From assembly GCA_030272815.1 (NCBI GenBank), contig JAJSZT010000012.1, positions 1-32,000 of the forward strand: 32,000 nucleotides of DNA. Direction: 5' to 3'. Below the pieces are notes generated by a model, which saw only the letters and a list, made by a program, of their open reading frames with translations, was not told the origin of the DNA and did no database searches. A program made the translations under genes and the position numbers. Numbering within the stretch: the stretch's first letter is position 1; every line of letters starts with the position of its first letter. Below are positions 14,837 to 23,590 of the stretch, piece by piece. Source of the stretch: Deltaproteobacteria bacterium (GTDB lineage Bacteria > Desulfobacterota > Desulfobacteria > Desulfobacterales > ETH-SRB1).

Positions 14837-15022
14837 TTACTTCTCTTGATCTTTTTGGTATTTTACATAGTTACGTATCATTTCAGTATCTAAACTTACA
14901 GTGTCAACGCAATAACCTTGAGCCCAAAAACGGTTACCCAATAGGTTGTTGGCATAATTTGCGAAATTTGCTACTCCTTGGTTAAGTTGTGGAGCAACTC
15001 AGCCTTGGAGTAATAAAATATT
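14837..15022 (-). mobile_element. IS200/IS605 TnpA transposase remnant (C-terminal part)
   Basis: The minus strand encodes ANNLLGNRFWAQGYCVDTVS then MIRNYVKYQKDQEK and a stop. This is the C-terminal part of Y1-tyrosine (IS200-type) TnpA transposases, including the FWAxGYxVxTV signature. An upstream piece (KAELLHNLTKE) sits in another frame, so the remnant is frameshifted. It lies exactly between the broken ends of cas6 and cas10. Confidence 0.75.
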
Positions 15023-15071
15023 GTTCAGATGGTAAAACCACTGAACTGTGACCTGGCCCAAAGGGCCAGGT
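15023..15071. repeat. Two adjacent hairpins at the cas6 break point
   Basis: An imperfect hairpin GTTCAGATGGT/ACCACTGAAC (15023-15046) is followed by a perfect one, ACCTGGCCC-aaa-GGGCCAGGT (15051-15071), then TTTT on the plus strand. The first holds the stop codon of the cut cas6. They could be an IS200 end, an insertion scar, or a terminator. Confidence 0.45.
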
Positions 15072-15543
15072 TTTCTATGATAGAATAAACAATTTGTTTC
15101 CCATGTCTCACCTCTTCCAAAGCAAATCGGCTCCGTTTGCCGTTAATTTTCTTTCCAATGCCGATCTTGCCCATACGGTCAAAGGCATAAATGAAATAAG
15201 GGAGGCTATTGTTTACTTCACCAAAAAGGAGGAAGTTAAAATCAAATAATGCTCCTTCCTGAAATTCCGTTTCAGTTGTCAAAGGAGGTTCAATTACAAA
15301 TGGGTGTGGAGGCGAGACTATTCTTGAGCCTTCGGGCACCTGTATGGCCTCGGATGTTTCAAAGACCAGGGCATAAACACATTTCTGCTTCAGCAGGCAT
15401 TGGGTGCACTCTTCTCTCTTTAGAGCGCATACAACATTTTTCAAGGCCAGACCAAAGGCACCCCTGAAAGTTGATCCTTTGTAAAATGGAAGGCTTGCCT
15501 TATTCTCAAACCTGCAAAGAAACCGGTATTTTCCGTAACGCAT
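15025..15543 (-). CDS. cas6: Cas6-type crRNA endoribonuclease, truncated (172 aa)
   Basis: The N-terminal half of a Cas6/RAMP protein: LPFYKGSTFRGAFGLALKNV, a cysteine group (C-x2-C-x5-C in CTQCLLKQKCVYALVFET), PHPFVIEPP and LPYFIYAFDRMGKIGIGKK. The complete homologue at 21527 (316 aa) has the same order of motifs. This one stops after RHGKQIVYSIIENLALWA, where the other continues, so about 45% is missing. The break coincides with hairpins and an IS200-type fragment. It lacks the C-terminal ferredoxin-like domain and glycine-rich loop and is presumably inactive. Confidence 0.82.
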   Translation of the reverse strand: MRYGKYRFLCRFENKASLPFYKGSTFRGAFGLALKNVVCALKREECTQCLLKQKCVYALVFETSEAIQVPEGSRIVSPPHPFVIEPPLTTETEFQEGALFDFNFLLFGEVNNSLPYFIYAFDRMGKIGIGKKINGKRSRFALEEVRHGKQIVYSIIENLALWARSQFSGFTI

Positions 15544-15668
15544 TGCAAATACTCAAACATTTTCTTAAAGTTCTGATCAAATTTCTCCGAAAATAACATG
15601 AACTTTTTCATATAGCAAGCCTTGCAACCTTGCCATCAAAGGGGAGGAGCGTTTGAAAAAAGTTTTTC

Positions 15669-15735
15669 TTGACAGAACATGATATGCGAATTATAACTCG
15701 CATATTTATAATATTAATACGAGATATAATTCGCA
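15669..15735 (+). promoter_or_regulatory. Promoter and palindromic operator of the AAA ATPase gene
   Basis: A consensus -35 TTGACA (15669-15674) and a -10 TATAAC (15692-15697) are separated by exactly 17 bases. The -10 box lies inside a large inverted repeat: TGCGAATTATAACTCG (15685-15700) against CGAGATATAATTCGCA (15720-15735), 15 of 16 positions paired. The left arm is itself near-palindromic (TATGCGA ... TCGCATA, 15684-15705). A repressor binding here would block the polymerase. Confidence 0.75.
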
Positions 15736-15738
15736 AAA

Positions 15739-17070
15739 ATGAAAGAGGTTCTGCTAAAACATAATTACCAGTGGCATGACAGGAGCTTTGATACTGGTAT
15801 AAAAAGAGATCTTCTTGCAAAGATTATCAAAACACTTGATATCCGCCACGTGGTCGCAATATCCGGAGCTCGAAGATCAGGCAAATCTTACATTTTCAGA
15901 CAACTTATCAAGCACCTTATTGATTCCAAAGTAAAGCGGGAAAATATCCTGCAGGTCAATTTCGAAGATCCGTTCTTTATTTCTTTGCGTAATGATATTT
16001 CTATATTTGAAAATCTTTATTCGGAATTCCTTAACATAAAAAATCCTGCCGGAAAGGTTTATCTGTTTCTGGATGAAATACAGAATATAAATAACTGGCA
16101 GTTTTGGGTAAGAGATATATATGACAGAAATGAGCACGTCAAAATCTTCATAACAGGTTCAAATGCCGAGCTTCTTTCTGATGAGCTTGCCACACATCTC
16201 ACAGGTAGGGTACTTGCTTTTGATAATTTCCCATTTTCTTTTACTGAATATTTTAAAGGGCTGAATGATCCCCATCTCCCGGAACTTGCTGAATCATACA
16301 GCCCTGAAAAACTTTATGAACATTTGTATCCATATAAAGAGAAACTTCTGCATTATATTGAATTGAGTTTTAAAAGAGGGCTGTTCCCGGAAGTTGCGTA
16401 TCTTGAGGATATTGAACTTGTTAAAGATATTCTTTCGCAATATTTTCAGAATGTGCTGTTTCGGGATATTGTGCGCAGGTTCTCTATCAGGAAAACAAAA
16501 GTCATTGAACAATTGGCATATTATCTTTCTACAAACTTCACTTCCATATATTCTTACAGAAAACTTGCAGATGCAGTGGGAACCAATGAGAATACAGTTA
16601 AAGAGTATCTCTCTTATTTTGAAAAAGCTTATCTGTTTTTTTCTGTAGATTATTTTGAGTATTCTCTTAAAAAGCAGTTTAAAAGGAACAGAAAAATATA
16701 TGCTGTGGACTGCGGAATGAGAGATGCAACTTCATTCTCTTTTTCGAAAGACAGTGGAAGGTATGCTGAGAATACTGTATTTCAAATGTTAAGGCGAATA
16801 ACCGATAAGGTCTATTACTGGTATGAAGACAGCAGCAAAAAAGAGATAGATTTCGTCATAAAACCACGCAACCAGCCGATTGCAATCAATGTATCATATA
16901 CTGACGGATTACCGACCCGCGAGTTCGAGGCATTCAAAGCCTTCTCAAAAATTGCAACGCCTGAAAGATCCATACTTGTGACCAAAAAGCATTTTGAAAG
17001 AAAAACACTGAATGGAAAAACCATCGAACTTATACCTCTGTGGATCTTTGTATTTCTAAAACTTTTTTGA
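15739..17070 (+). CDS. AAA ATPase with DUF4143 C-terminal domain
   Basis: The 443-aa protein belongs to the widespread AAA_14/DUF4143 family found in accessory regions of bacteria and archaea; its cellular role is not established. Walker A is GARRSGKS (43-50) and Walker B is VYLFLDE (107-113), followed by sensor-like FITGSNAELLS and TGRVLAFDNFPFSFTEYF. A winged-helix-like middle comes next, and the C-terminus has a PD-(D/E)xK-like pattern (YWYEDSSKKEIDFVIKP ... AINVSY). It is the only plus-strand gene between 8 and 28 kb and has its own promoter with an operator-like palindrome. The ATG comes 3 bases after the palindrome and there is no strong Shine-Dalgarno, so the mRNA may be nearly leaderless. 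Confidence 0.85.
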   Translation: MKEVLLKHNYQWHDRSFDTGIKRDLLAKIIKTLDIRHVVAISGARRSGKSYIFRQLIKHLIDSKVKRENILQVNFEDPFFISLRNDISIFENLYSEFLNIKNPAGKVYLFLDEIQNINNWQFWVRDIYDRNEHVKIFITGSNAELLSDELATHLTGRVLAFDNFPFSFTEYFKGLNDPHLPELAESYSPEKLYEHLYPYKEKLLHYIELSFKRGLFPEVAYLEDIELVKDILSQYFQNVLFRDIVRRFSIRKTKVIEQLAYYLSTNFTSIYSYRKLADAVGTNENTVKEYLSYFEKAYLFFSVDYFEYSLKKQFKRNRKIYAVDCGMRDATSFSFSKDSGRYAENTVFQMLRRITDKVYYWYEDSSKKEIDFVIKPRNQPIAINVSYTDGLPTREFEAFKAFSKIATPERSILVTKKHFERKTLNGKTIELIPLWIFVFLKLF

Positions 17071-17104
17071 TTCATTGGGATTTCCCTCTCCACCCTCCTA
17101 ATCC

Positions 17105-20100
17105 CTAAGTCCCTTCTGTTTCCGCCTTTTTTTGTCTATCTCCATGCCTTTTCCATAGCCTGTTTCGAAGCTTATTCCAATCTATTTTGCGCCATAATCC
17201 TTTGGCGCTAAAACATTCCCATGCCCAGCGGAGCCATTTTATAAAGGCAAAAGCGATCCACAGCGCCCAGGCTAGAATTGCAATACGATATACTGTAAGT
17301 GGAAGCGAAAAAACCCAGGCCTGTGGCAGAATTTCTCCGGATATATCCTGATACCATTTCAAAAGATAATTCCCGGAACCGTTTCCACTGATCTGCATGT
17401 TCGGGTAGCCCAAAAGTCCCTGTTTGATTCCGAACAATAAAGATCCAAATGCAACGATGGAAAGTAATATAATGACAAGTTGAAATAAATTAAATGTAAA
17501 GTTTGATAATTTCTCAGCAACCTGTTTCCGGTAGCCAAGCACAAGAAACCAGCCGGCTACAGGTATTGCAATCAACAAAGAGCCTTGAGTTAATCCAAGG
17601 CTTAAAAGAGCCCAGTGATGAAATTTTAAGGGAGTTATATTTAACTGTCCAAGACCAAAGGATAATAGAATAATCACAAAAACAACGCCCCAGAATAGCA
17701 CGGCTGGTCCAACATACGGACCACCGCAAAATAAAATCCACCTGTCTCTGGGCATTGAAACAGAAATAAAGGAATCAACACTTTTCATGCCAAGGTCTAT
17801 CAAAGATGTTTTCAATATTGTTTCTACATCTTTTAATTCTCTCCAGACAAGTTTAATATCCTGCTGTCCTGGTGTAAGCGGAAGAGTCACACTGTTTTTG
17901 TCTTGCCTGACAGGCTGTGACTTGCCGTTAATAGAAACAGACTGGAGTTTTGCGTTATCCGGAATCTTTATAGTATGCCTGCCGCCTCTGCTGCTTCTTA
18001 TATTAAGATTCAACATGGCATTTCTAATCCTTTTTCCCGGACTTAAAGATAGTTCACTGCTTTCGATGGTGTGAGTCTGCCCCTTTATTCCTTCCGGTCT
18101 TGTAATTTTAATGGCAATTTTCTCTCCAGGCCATGGCCGCCATTCGGGAAACCAGTTGCCGGATTTATTCTGATGATGAATTACAGGTATTCCGCTAAGT
18201 TCAGCATGCCACAGTGTTCCGATGTTAACCTGCCAGACTTCGGCCCAGTCAAGAGTATCTTCTGCTTTTAACACCAGTTCATCTTCTATCTTAAGTGATG
18301 AAAACCATCTGAAATTTTTCTGATCAGGAGCCATGTTCAGAAGAACATTGCCGTTTTCCACGCGAATATCAGATGTAACTGATTCTCCTGCAAGCAAAGG
18401 CACAGACAGTGCAATTGCAGAACCAACAGGTGTCACCCTGCTGACAATGGTTTCTATCTGCCAGTCTAAATCTAAATGAAAAATTCTTGTAATTTTGACA
18501 AATGACGGTAACAGCCCAGGCTCAAATGTTTCGGATACCGCAGTTTTATCATAATTGTCAGTGCGAATCCGGGTGAACTGAAGCTGTGTGTCCGCGACCC
18601 CGTTATCATACAATCCATCTACAGACCAGCCTTCTGAACCGATTTCAACATAATGGGGTTTTAATGGCAATTGCAGCCAAACAACATCCCTTTGAGGCAA
18701 AGCTCCTTTTATATCTATTTGATGTATGCCTTCAGGGAGGTTGAGCCATAAATATCCTGTAGATGGTTCGCGATACAGGCCGGAAACCGGCTTTCCATCT
18801 ATCAGCACAATCTGAGGCAGCCAGTGTTGAACAGATCCAGGAAGAGGAACAGCCGTATTAGGATGTAAACTATGGAACTCTATCCTTATATCAAGCTGGT
18901 TTCCGGTTATTCGCACTTTCATCCGTGGGCTTGACGCACAGTTTGGAGCACACGGAGGCATATCTTTTTCTGTCAGTTTTAATTTCAGCTCATCTAACAA
19001 TTTTTCTGGCGGGCAAGAGTTGTCTGCGTGAGCCTGGCAAACAATAACGCTAAGAAGCAATACAGATATAATTGAAAAAATGCCGTTTTTTATGCTTGAA
19101 AAGCTAAATCCTCTGTTTTTTGAATAAACAGCCCTGGATAAGCAGTATATCAGGATAGCGAGAAGGATTACCCGCAATACCGCAAGAATAAGGTTCATAA
19201 AAGGTGAAATAAAGACAAATGAAATTTCTTGATCTTTTTCCACAGGTCCGTTCCAGGAAAAATTAATTTGTCGCCATTGCCAGTTTGGAATACCTGGACC
19301 TGTTTGAATCTTTGCATTTGGATCAAGTTGTTTTATCTTTAGCTGTGATGCCTGCCGGTTGTATGAATAATCAATATCTTCAGATACTGGTTCCTCCTCC
19401 ATGCGTTGTTTCAGGCTTTGAATAGTTTTTGGCAGTTTAGATGACAGTCTTGTTTTTTGGCCATAGCCTTTGTCTTCATCTATTGCAACTTTTCCCGCAG
19501 TTGCCCATTGTTGTGTCTGCTGCATTCCGATTTGCTGCCACGATCTCTCAAGTTGCGGATAAATACCTGTCCTGATCTGATTAACCATAAACGGAAGGCT
19601 TATAAATATTAAACATGCTATGCAAATCATTCGATAATTATTTATCATTGAACTGATTTTACCTTCAGGAACAACGCGAAGAAGAGCTATGGCTGTAAGC
19701 AGATTTAGCCAGACCCAGCGAGGGGCATCAATTTCGTGATTTAATAAAACCATTGCTGCCAGAGCTATTATTCCCCATGGCCAGGAATAAAGCCTTGCAA
19801 CTGCAAGCGAAATTATTAAAACCAGAAACATATCCAGCAGTGTCCATTGTTTCAGCCATGTTTGCCTGATATGATCAATTCCGGTCGCATCAAAAAGAGT
19901 CCAGCCCGGGGGAAGATTGAGAATACCCTTAACAGAATGAAAGTCTCTGTCCCAACCCACAGCCGGAATATTATCCGCATCGTCAAGCCGGCTTTCAGCT
20001 TCAAGCCTGACATTGCCATACCGCATTTCCACACCGGCCTTGTCCGAGCCTTTAAGACGGGTAATGAACTGTTCCCTACCTTGAACCGTAACACGCCCAA

Positions 20101-21274
20101 GTTCAACAGGAGGGGTCATTTCCAGACGCCAGCCCGTAGTCATTGAACCGGTTATACTGTCACGTATAGAATAACCTTTTCCATCAAAATCCAGCCATAA
20201 TGTACGGTGCAGATTCAATTGATCCGGAGCAGGTAGAGGATCCCCTCTTTTTTTCTCGACAAAGCGCATTGTATCATCGGGATGCATCAGGTATGCGGAA
20301 AATTTCTTCCATCTCTCAGGGATAGTGGTTTGCTGTGGATCGATTTGCATTACGCCTTCAATTGAAACTATCCGAAGATGATTTTTTGCCTCAAACACCC
20401 AGACTTCTTCATCGACGTTAAACCCACTGGAAGGATCAAAGTGTAATTCGTTAACATGTCCTTTATGTCTTGAAGTTATTTCAATTGTCCATTTCCCGGG
20501 TCTTGCCTGTAATATAAGGTTTCCATCAGCTTCTATTTTTGCCGGCAGATCACTTTTGAGTTTCATCGGTATGAAATTATCCGCAACTGCTTTTCCGAGT
20601 TTGATCTCCCTGTGCTTTCCCGAAATATACAAATCAACCCTTGTTACCAGTAATAGAGGAATTTCGTCCCGGATAAGACGATAAACTTTTACCTGAAGTT
20701 TATCTTCTTTTTCTCCTGCTTTTTTATCTTTTCCGCCCTGTTTGAGCCAGAGCTTTCCCTGGTTATCCATATTTGGGAAGGAAATCTCCTTTCCTTTAAT
20801 TGCAAGTTTCAACAGCCCTGTATGCTCAGGTATCTTTATCCACTCAGGGGTGCTGTCAAATTTGAATTTGCCGCTTATTGTATATTTTCCGGGCTCTTTT
20901 ATAAAAACAACCGGCAATCCTTTTCTTTCGACGACAGGCTGTTTCTTTCCGTTGATTTCGACATCCTGGGGCCAGAATTTATTATTTCCTGGAAGCAATA
21001 TCCAGATTTCATCAGAAAACACTTCCCATTTTTGGGAAAAGTCGGCGCTGTTTTTTTGAAATTTCAGATTCAACTCTGACGGCCAAATGCAAATAGTTTT
21101 TGAAAGGTCGTTATACACAAATGGGCAGTCAACATCTTTCTCGCCATGCAGTACCCAGCCAATCCATGGTTTTAAAGGCTCGGGCACATCTTCCTTTGAA
21201 AGTGGTTCTGCAAAAACGCTGCACGCATAAAACAGCCCTAATAAGATATAAGCAAATTTTTTCATTTTTATCAC
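17105..21274 (-). CDS. Very large envelope protein of unknown function, 1389 aa
   Basis: It begins with a signal peptide (KKFAYILLGLFYACSVFA) and a long beta-rich exported region (GWVLHGEKDVDCPF, WPQDVEINGKKQPVV, many short Trp-rich strands). Transmembrane segments follow near residues 480-580 (for example LDMFLVLIISLAVARL, CLIFISLPFMV) and near 700-760 (NLILAVLRVILLAILIY, ISVLLLSVIVC). A second exported beta-rich region follows, then four C-terminal membrane segments (VLFWGVVFVIILLSFGLG to ILAWALWIAFAFIKW) and a basic tail. The two beta-rich halves, each starting near a cysteine-containing motif, suggest an internal duplication. No catalytic motif is recognised. Start is GTG at 21274 or ATG at 21265; the latter fits the signal peptide better. 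Convergent with the ATPase gene. Confidence 0.75.
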   Translation of the reverse strand: MIKMKKFAYILLGLFYACSVFAEPLSKEDVPEPLKPWIGWVLHGEKDVDCPFVYNDLSKTICIWPSELNLKFQKNSADFSQKWEVFSDEIWILLPGNNKFWPQDVEINGKKQPVVERKGLPVVFIKEPGKYTISGKFKFDSTPEWIKIPEHTGLLKLAIKGKEISFPNMDNQGKLWLKQGGKDKKAGEKEDKLQVKVYRLIRDEIPLLLVTRVDLYISGKHREIKLGKAVADNFIPMKLKSDLPAKIEADGNLILQARPGKWTIEITSRHKGHVNELHFDPSSGFNVDEEVWVFEAKNHLRIVSIEGVMQIDPQQTTIPERWKKFSAYLMHPDDTMRFVEKKRGDPLPAPDQLNLHRTLWLDFDGKGYSIRDSITGSMTTGWRLEMTPPVELGRVTVQGREQFITRLKGSDKAGVEMRYGNVRLEAESRLDDADNIPAVGWDRDFHSVKGILNLPPGWTLFDATGIDHIRQTWLKQWTLLDMFLVLIISLAVARLYSWPWGIIALAAMVLLNHEIDAPRWVWLNLLTAIALLRVVPEGKISSMINNYRMICIACLIFISLPFMVNQIRTGIYPQLERSWQQIGMQQTQQWATAGKVAIDEDKGYGQKTRLSSKLPKTIQSLKQRMEEEPVSEDIDYSYNRQASQLKIKQLDPNAKIQTGPGIPNWQWRQINFSWNGPVEKDQEISFVFISPFMNLILAVLRVILLAILIYCLSRAVYSKNRGFSFSSIKNGIFSIISVLLLSVIVCQAHADNSCPPEKLLDELKLKLTEKDMPPCAPNCASSPRMKVRITGNQLDIRIEFHSLHPNTAVPLPGSVQHWLPQIVLIDGKPVSGLYREPSTGYLWLNLPEGIHQIDIKGALPQRDVVWLQLPLKPHYVEIGSEGWSVDGLYDNGVADTQLQFTRIRTDNYDKTAVSETFEPGLLPSFVKITRIFHLDLDWQIETIVSRVTPVGSAIALSVPLLAGESVTSDIRVENGNVLLNMAPDQKNFRWFSSLKIEDELVLKAEDTLDWAEVWQVNIGTLWHAELSGIPVIHHQNKSGNWFPEWRPWPGEKIAIKITRPEGIKGQTHTIESSELSLSPGKRIRNAMLNLNIRSSRGGRHTIKIPDNAKLQSVSINGKSQPVRQDKNSVTLPLTPGQQDIKLVWRELKDVETILKTSLIDLGMKSVDSFISVSMPRDRWILFCGGPYVGPAVLFWGVVFVIILLSFGLGQLNITPLKFHHWALLSLGLTQGSLLIAIPVAGWFLVLGYRKQVAEKLSNFTFNLFQLVIILLSIVAFGSLLFGIKQGLLGYPNMQISGNGSGNYLLKWYQDISGEILPQAWVFSLPLTVYRIAILAWALWIAFAFIKWLRWAWECFSAKGLWRKIDWNKLRNRLWKRHGDRQKKAETEGT

Positions 21275-21526
21275 CAGTGGAATTTCCTGCCTTATTTCAT
21301 TCCGGTTCTTTATCTTAAAGCCTATTAGAGACTATACCGCTCTATTCCAATGTTAAAGCACAACATTTCTTTTCCAGCTACCATACGTCTTTGCGGCATG
21401 CTGACTTCTCCAGTCATCGTCTTAAGATCAAAAATCACTATGTATCTTTCATTTATAAGATTAAATTAATCTGGTACATCCTGTTAATCTTGTCAAAAAA
21501 CAGGTATGTGAACTTTTATGCCTTCT

Positions 21527-22477
21527 CTATCCCATACCTCCCCAACCCAAATCCACTCCCTTGCCCACATGCACATATTCACCCAGCTTGATATACGGCC
21601 AGAACTCCTTTAGCTCTCCTTCATATGTAATCTCGCCCATAAATCCCCCCATTTTCATCCGGGTCTCCTGGCGGTTGGAATACCGTTCCCAGTCGTGCCA
21701 GTAGAGCGCACGTTTGACTGTCTTGATTTTCCCGGCCTGTTCAATGATATCTTTAAATCCGCTGTCATCTATCCTGTGGTTGCAGTAAAAGTATGAAAGG
21801 AGCGATATGCGGCGGAGCAAATTTCTGAAAAAGACATGAAATTCGAGATCTTTGGTCAGGCTGTTTTTGTACTTGATCCTTGTGGGGGTGATAAAAGAGA
21901 CACTGATTGCATGGGGAGGCGAAGGATGGTTTATAAGAATATCAGACCATTGTATCGGAGAATTGGTTTGAGTCAGGAGTTTTGTGTCTCCACTGTAAAC
22001 GACTCTTTTTTCCGAAAAAGATTTGCCCTTGCCACCTTCTTCGGCCACTTCCCTCAATTCATATTTTCCCCTGCCTTTGCCGATTCCGATACGGCCAAGT
22101 TCCTCAAAGGCATAGATAAAATAGGGCAGATAGTCTGTTGCCCTGCCGATCAGGGTGAGGCCGAATGAGAAATCTTCTCCTTGTTGATAGGATTTCCGGC
22201 TATTCATAAAGGGTTCAAGGATAAAAGGATGAGGAGCTGCAGTGTACTTTCGCATTATTTGAGCATCAGCCGGAATCGGTGTTTCAAAGACGTAGGCATA
22301 TACACATTGGCCCCGCAAAAGGCAATCTGCGCATTCCTTTCCTTTAAAGGCGCAGATGATGCGGCGAAATGTATGGCCGAATCCGCCGCGGAGAGTGGAA
22401 CCGTTGTAAGAGGGAAGAAGAATGGTTGTTTTGCATCTGACGGAAAACGTAAATCTGGAAAAGTAGAATTTTTCCAA
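21527..22477 (-). CDS. cas6: Cas6-type CRISPR RNA endoribonuclease, complete (316 aa)
   Basis: It should cut the precursor crRNA within repeats. The N-terminal RAMP half (LPSYNGSTLRGGFGHTFRRI, CADCLLRGQCVYAYVFETPI, PHPFILEPF, LPYFIYAFEELGRIGIGKG) matches the cut copy at 15025. The C-terminal half carries SVSFITPTRIKYKNSL, LLRRISLLSYFYC, KMGGFMGEITYEGEL and the glycine-rich end KLGEYVHVGKGVDLGWGG typical of Cas6. The start is a TTG at 22477 with GGAG 7 bases before it; an in-frame stop lies 5 codons upstream. No other cas gene is adjacent. It is separated from the locus by two unrelated genes, yet could serve the array. Confidence 0.85.
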   Translation of the reverse strand: MEKFYFSRFTFSVRCKTTILLPSYNGSTLRGGFGHTFRRIICAFKGKECADCLLRGQCVYAYVFETPIPADAQIMRKYTAAPHPFILEPFMNSRKSYQQGEDFSFGLTLIGRATDYLPYFIYAFEELGRIGIGKGRGKYELREVAEEGGKGKSFSEKRVVYSGDTKLLTQTNSPIQWSDILINHPSPPHAISVSFITPTRIKYKNSLTKDLEFHVFFRNLLRRISLLSYFYCNHRIDDSGFKDIIEQAGKIKTVKRALYWHDWERYSNRQETRMKMGGFMGEITYEGELKEFWPYIKLGEYVHVGKGVDLGWGGMG

Positions 22478-22544
22478 TCGGCCGCTCCATTATAATGAGG
22501 GATAAGGACGAAAAATGGTAACTTCTCAAAAAGTCCGGGTATCA

Positions 22545-22619
22545 GTCATTGCGAGCGAAGCGAAGCAATCTCCTTGATAGGGCTGAGATTGCTTCGTCGC
22601 TGGCGCTCCTCGCAATGAC
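22545..22619. repeat. 75-bp inverted-repeat element (GTCATTGCGAGCGAAG type)
   Basis: GTCATTGCGAGCGAAGCGAA at the left is inverted at the right (TCGCTGGCGCTCCTCGCAATGAC), with GCAATCTC/GAGATTGC inside. It can fold into one long hairpin. This type of dispersed element is common in many bacterial genomes. It lies upstream of the complete cas6. Confidence 0.75.
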
Positions 22620-22688
22620 GAAAAATCATAGTTTCCAGAGATTACCCGAATTTATTGAGATGTTACGAAAAATGTTGCTAAGGCAGTA

Positions 22689-23435
22689 CTATCTTTGCTG
22701 TCTTGTTGATTGGGCGATTAATAATGCATCTTTATCGCCTTTGGTTTTCCCTGGTAACAGTTTCTTTTTTTTGTTTATAACTTCTCCTTCATGATTTACC
22801 ACGGTGTTTTTATCGAGGACAAGTAAGCCCAGGTTCGACATTACATCCTGTTTGTATTGATAATCGTATTTCATCTTTTCTAATTTATATTTCATAAAGA
22901 TCCAGATCAATGCAAAAACTACCGCAACGGCAAAAACAACACCAAGGATGATAAGAGAGTACTCCACGGTTTTTACCCCTATCTCTCCCAGAAATATTAT
23001 CAAATTGTCTAATTGAGAAAAAACTATAGAACCAATGCCCAATAATAGCAAAGTCAGTAAAAAGGGGGCCTGTCGAATTAAAGTTAATGAAGCATTTATT
23101 TTATTAAAAGGACCGTTTTTTTCATTATTCTCATCAGACGACCCGGAATCCACGGATTGAGGAGTAGAATGACCGAAAATAAATAAATTAAAGGCAGTTA
23201 TAAAAATGCCCAATATGAATGTTACTCCAATCGGCACCAAAAAAGATGCGAGGAAATAGTATTTCCAGGGAAAAGGAAGATTGACTGGTTCAAGCTGGAA
23301 AAGAAAGCAAGATCCAAAAATTATAATTTCCAGCAAAAAAATCAAGCTGATGTAATATTTAATAAATTTTTTTAATTCAGTTGCATCAAAAAGCGTAGAT
23401 ATGCCTTTGAAGTTATTATTGTCTAATTTAGACAT
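22689..23435 (-). CDS. Four-TM membrane protein of unknown function, 248 aa
   Basis: Four hydrophobic segments are visible: YYISLIFLLEIIIFGSCFLF, LASFLVPIGVTFILGIFITA, PFLLTLLLLGIGSIVFS and YSLIILGVVFAVAVVFALIW. A polar loop (SVDSGSSDENNEKNG) separates the pairs, and a charged cytoplasmic tail follows (KYKLEKMKYDYQYKQDV). A Shine-Dalgarno (GAGGAG) precedes the ATG. No family recognised. The next gene upstream on the same strand encodes a Sel1 protein, but a MITE separates them. Confidence 0.65.
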   Translation of the reverse strand: MSKLDNNNFKGISTLFDATELKKFIKYYISLIFLLEIIIFGSCFLFQLEPVNLPFPWKYYFLASFLVPIGVTFILGIFITAFNLFIFGHSTPQSVDSGSSDENNEKNGPFNKINASLTLIRQAPFLLTLLLLGIGSIVFSQLDNLIIFLGEIGVKTVEYSLIILGVVFAVAVVFALIWIFMKYKLEKMKYDYQYKQDVMSNLGLLVLDKNTVVNHEGEVINKKKKLLPGKTKGDKDALLIAQSTRQQR

Positions 23436-23454
23436 ACATATATTCTCCTCTAAC

Positions 23455-23560
23455 TATAGACTTTCAGATAAATAATTTCACTGTGTTATCAGTCGTCGAC
23501 GTATAACTAATACGCCTTCCTCCTTCTGGCCTTGTGAAATTAATTATCTGAAAGTCTATA
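23455..23560. repeat. 106-bp MITE, copy 2
   Basis: It matches 6740-6845 over the whole length with two substitutions (ACTTTC for ATTTTC near the left end, GTG for GCG in the core). The terminal inverted repeats are better paired here (TATAGACTTTCAGATAA with TTATCTGAAAGTCTATA). It lies in the gap between two minus-strand genes, 19 bases upstream of the four-TM gene start. Confidence 0.9.
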
Positions 23561-23566
23561 ACTCAG

Positions 23567-23590
23567 GTGGATAGGCTTCAGCCTACCCAC
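23567..23590 (-). terminator. Hairpin directly after the Sel1-repeat gene
   Basis: The stem GTGGATAGGCT/AGCCTACCCAC (10 of 11 paired, TC loop) touches the stop codon of the gene at 23591. No T run follows on the minus strand, so it may stabilise the mRNA rather than terminate. Confidence 0.4.
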
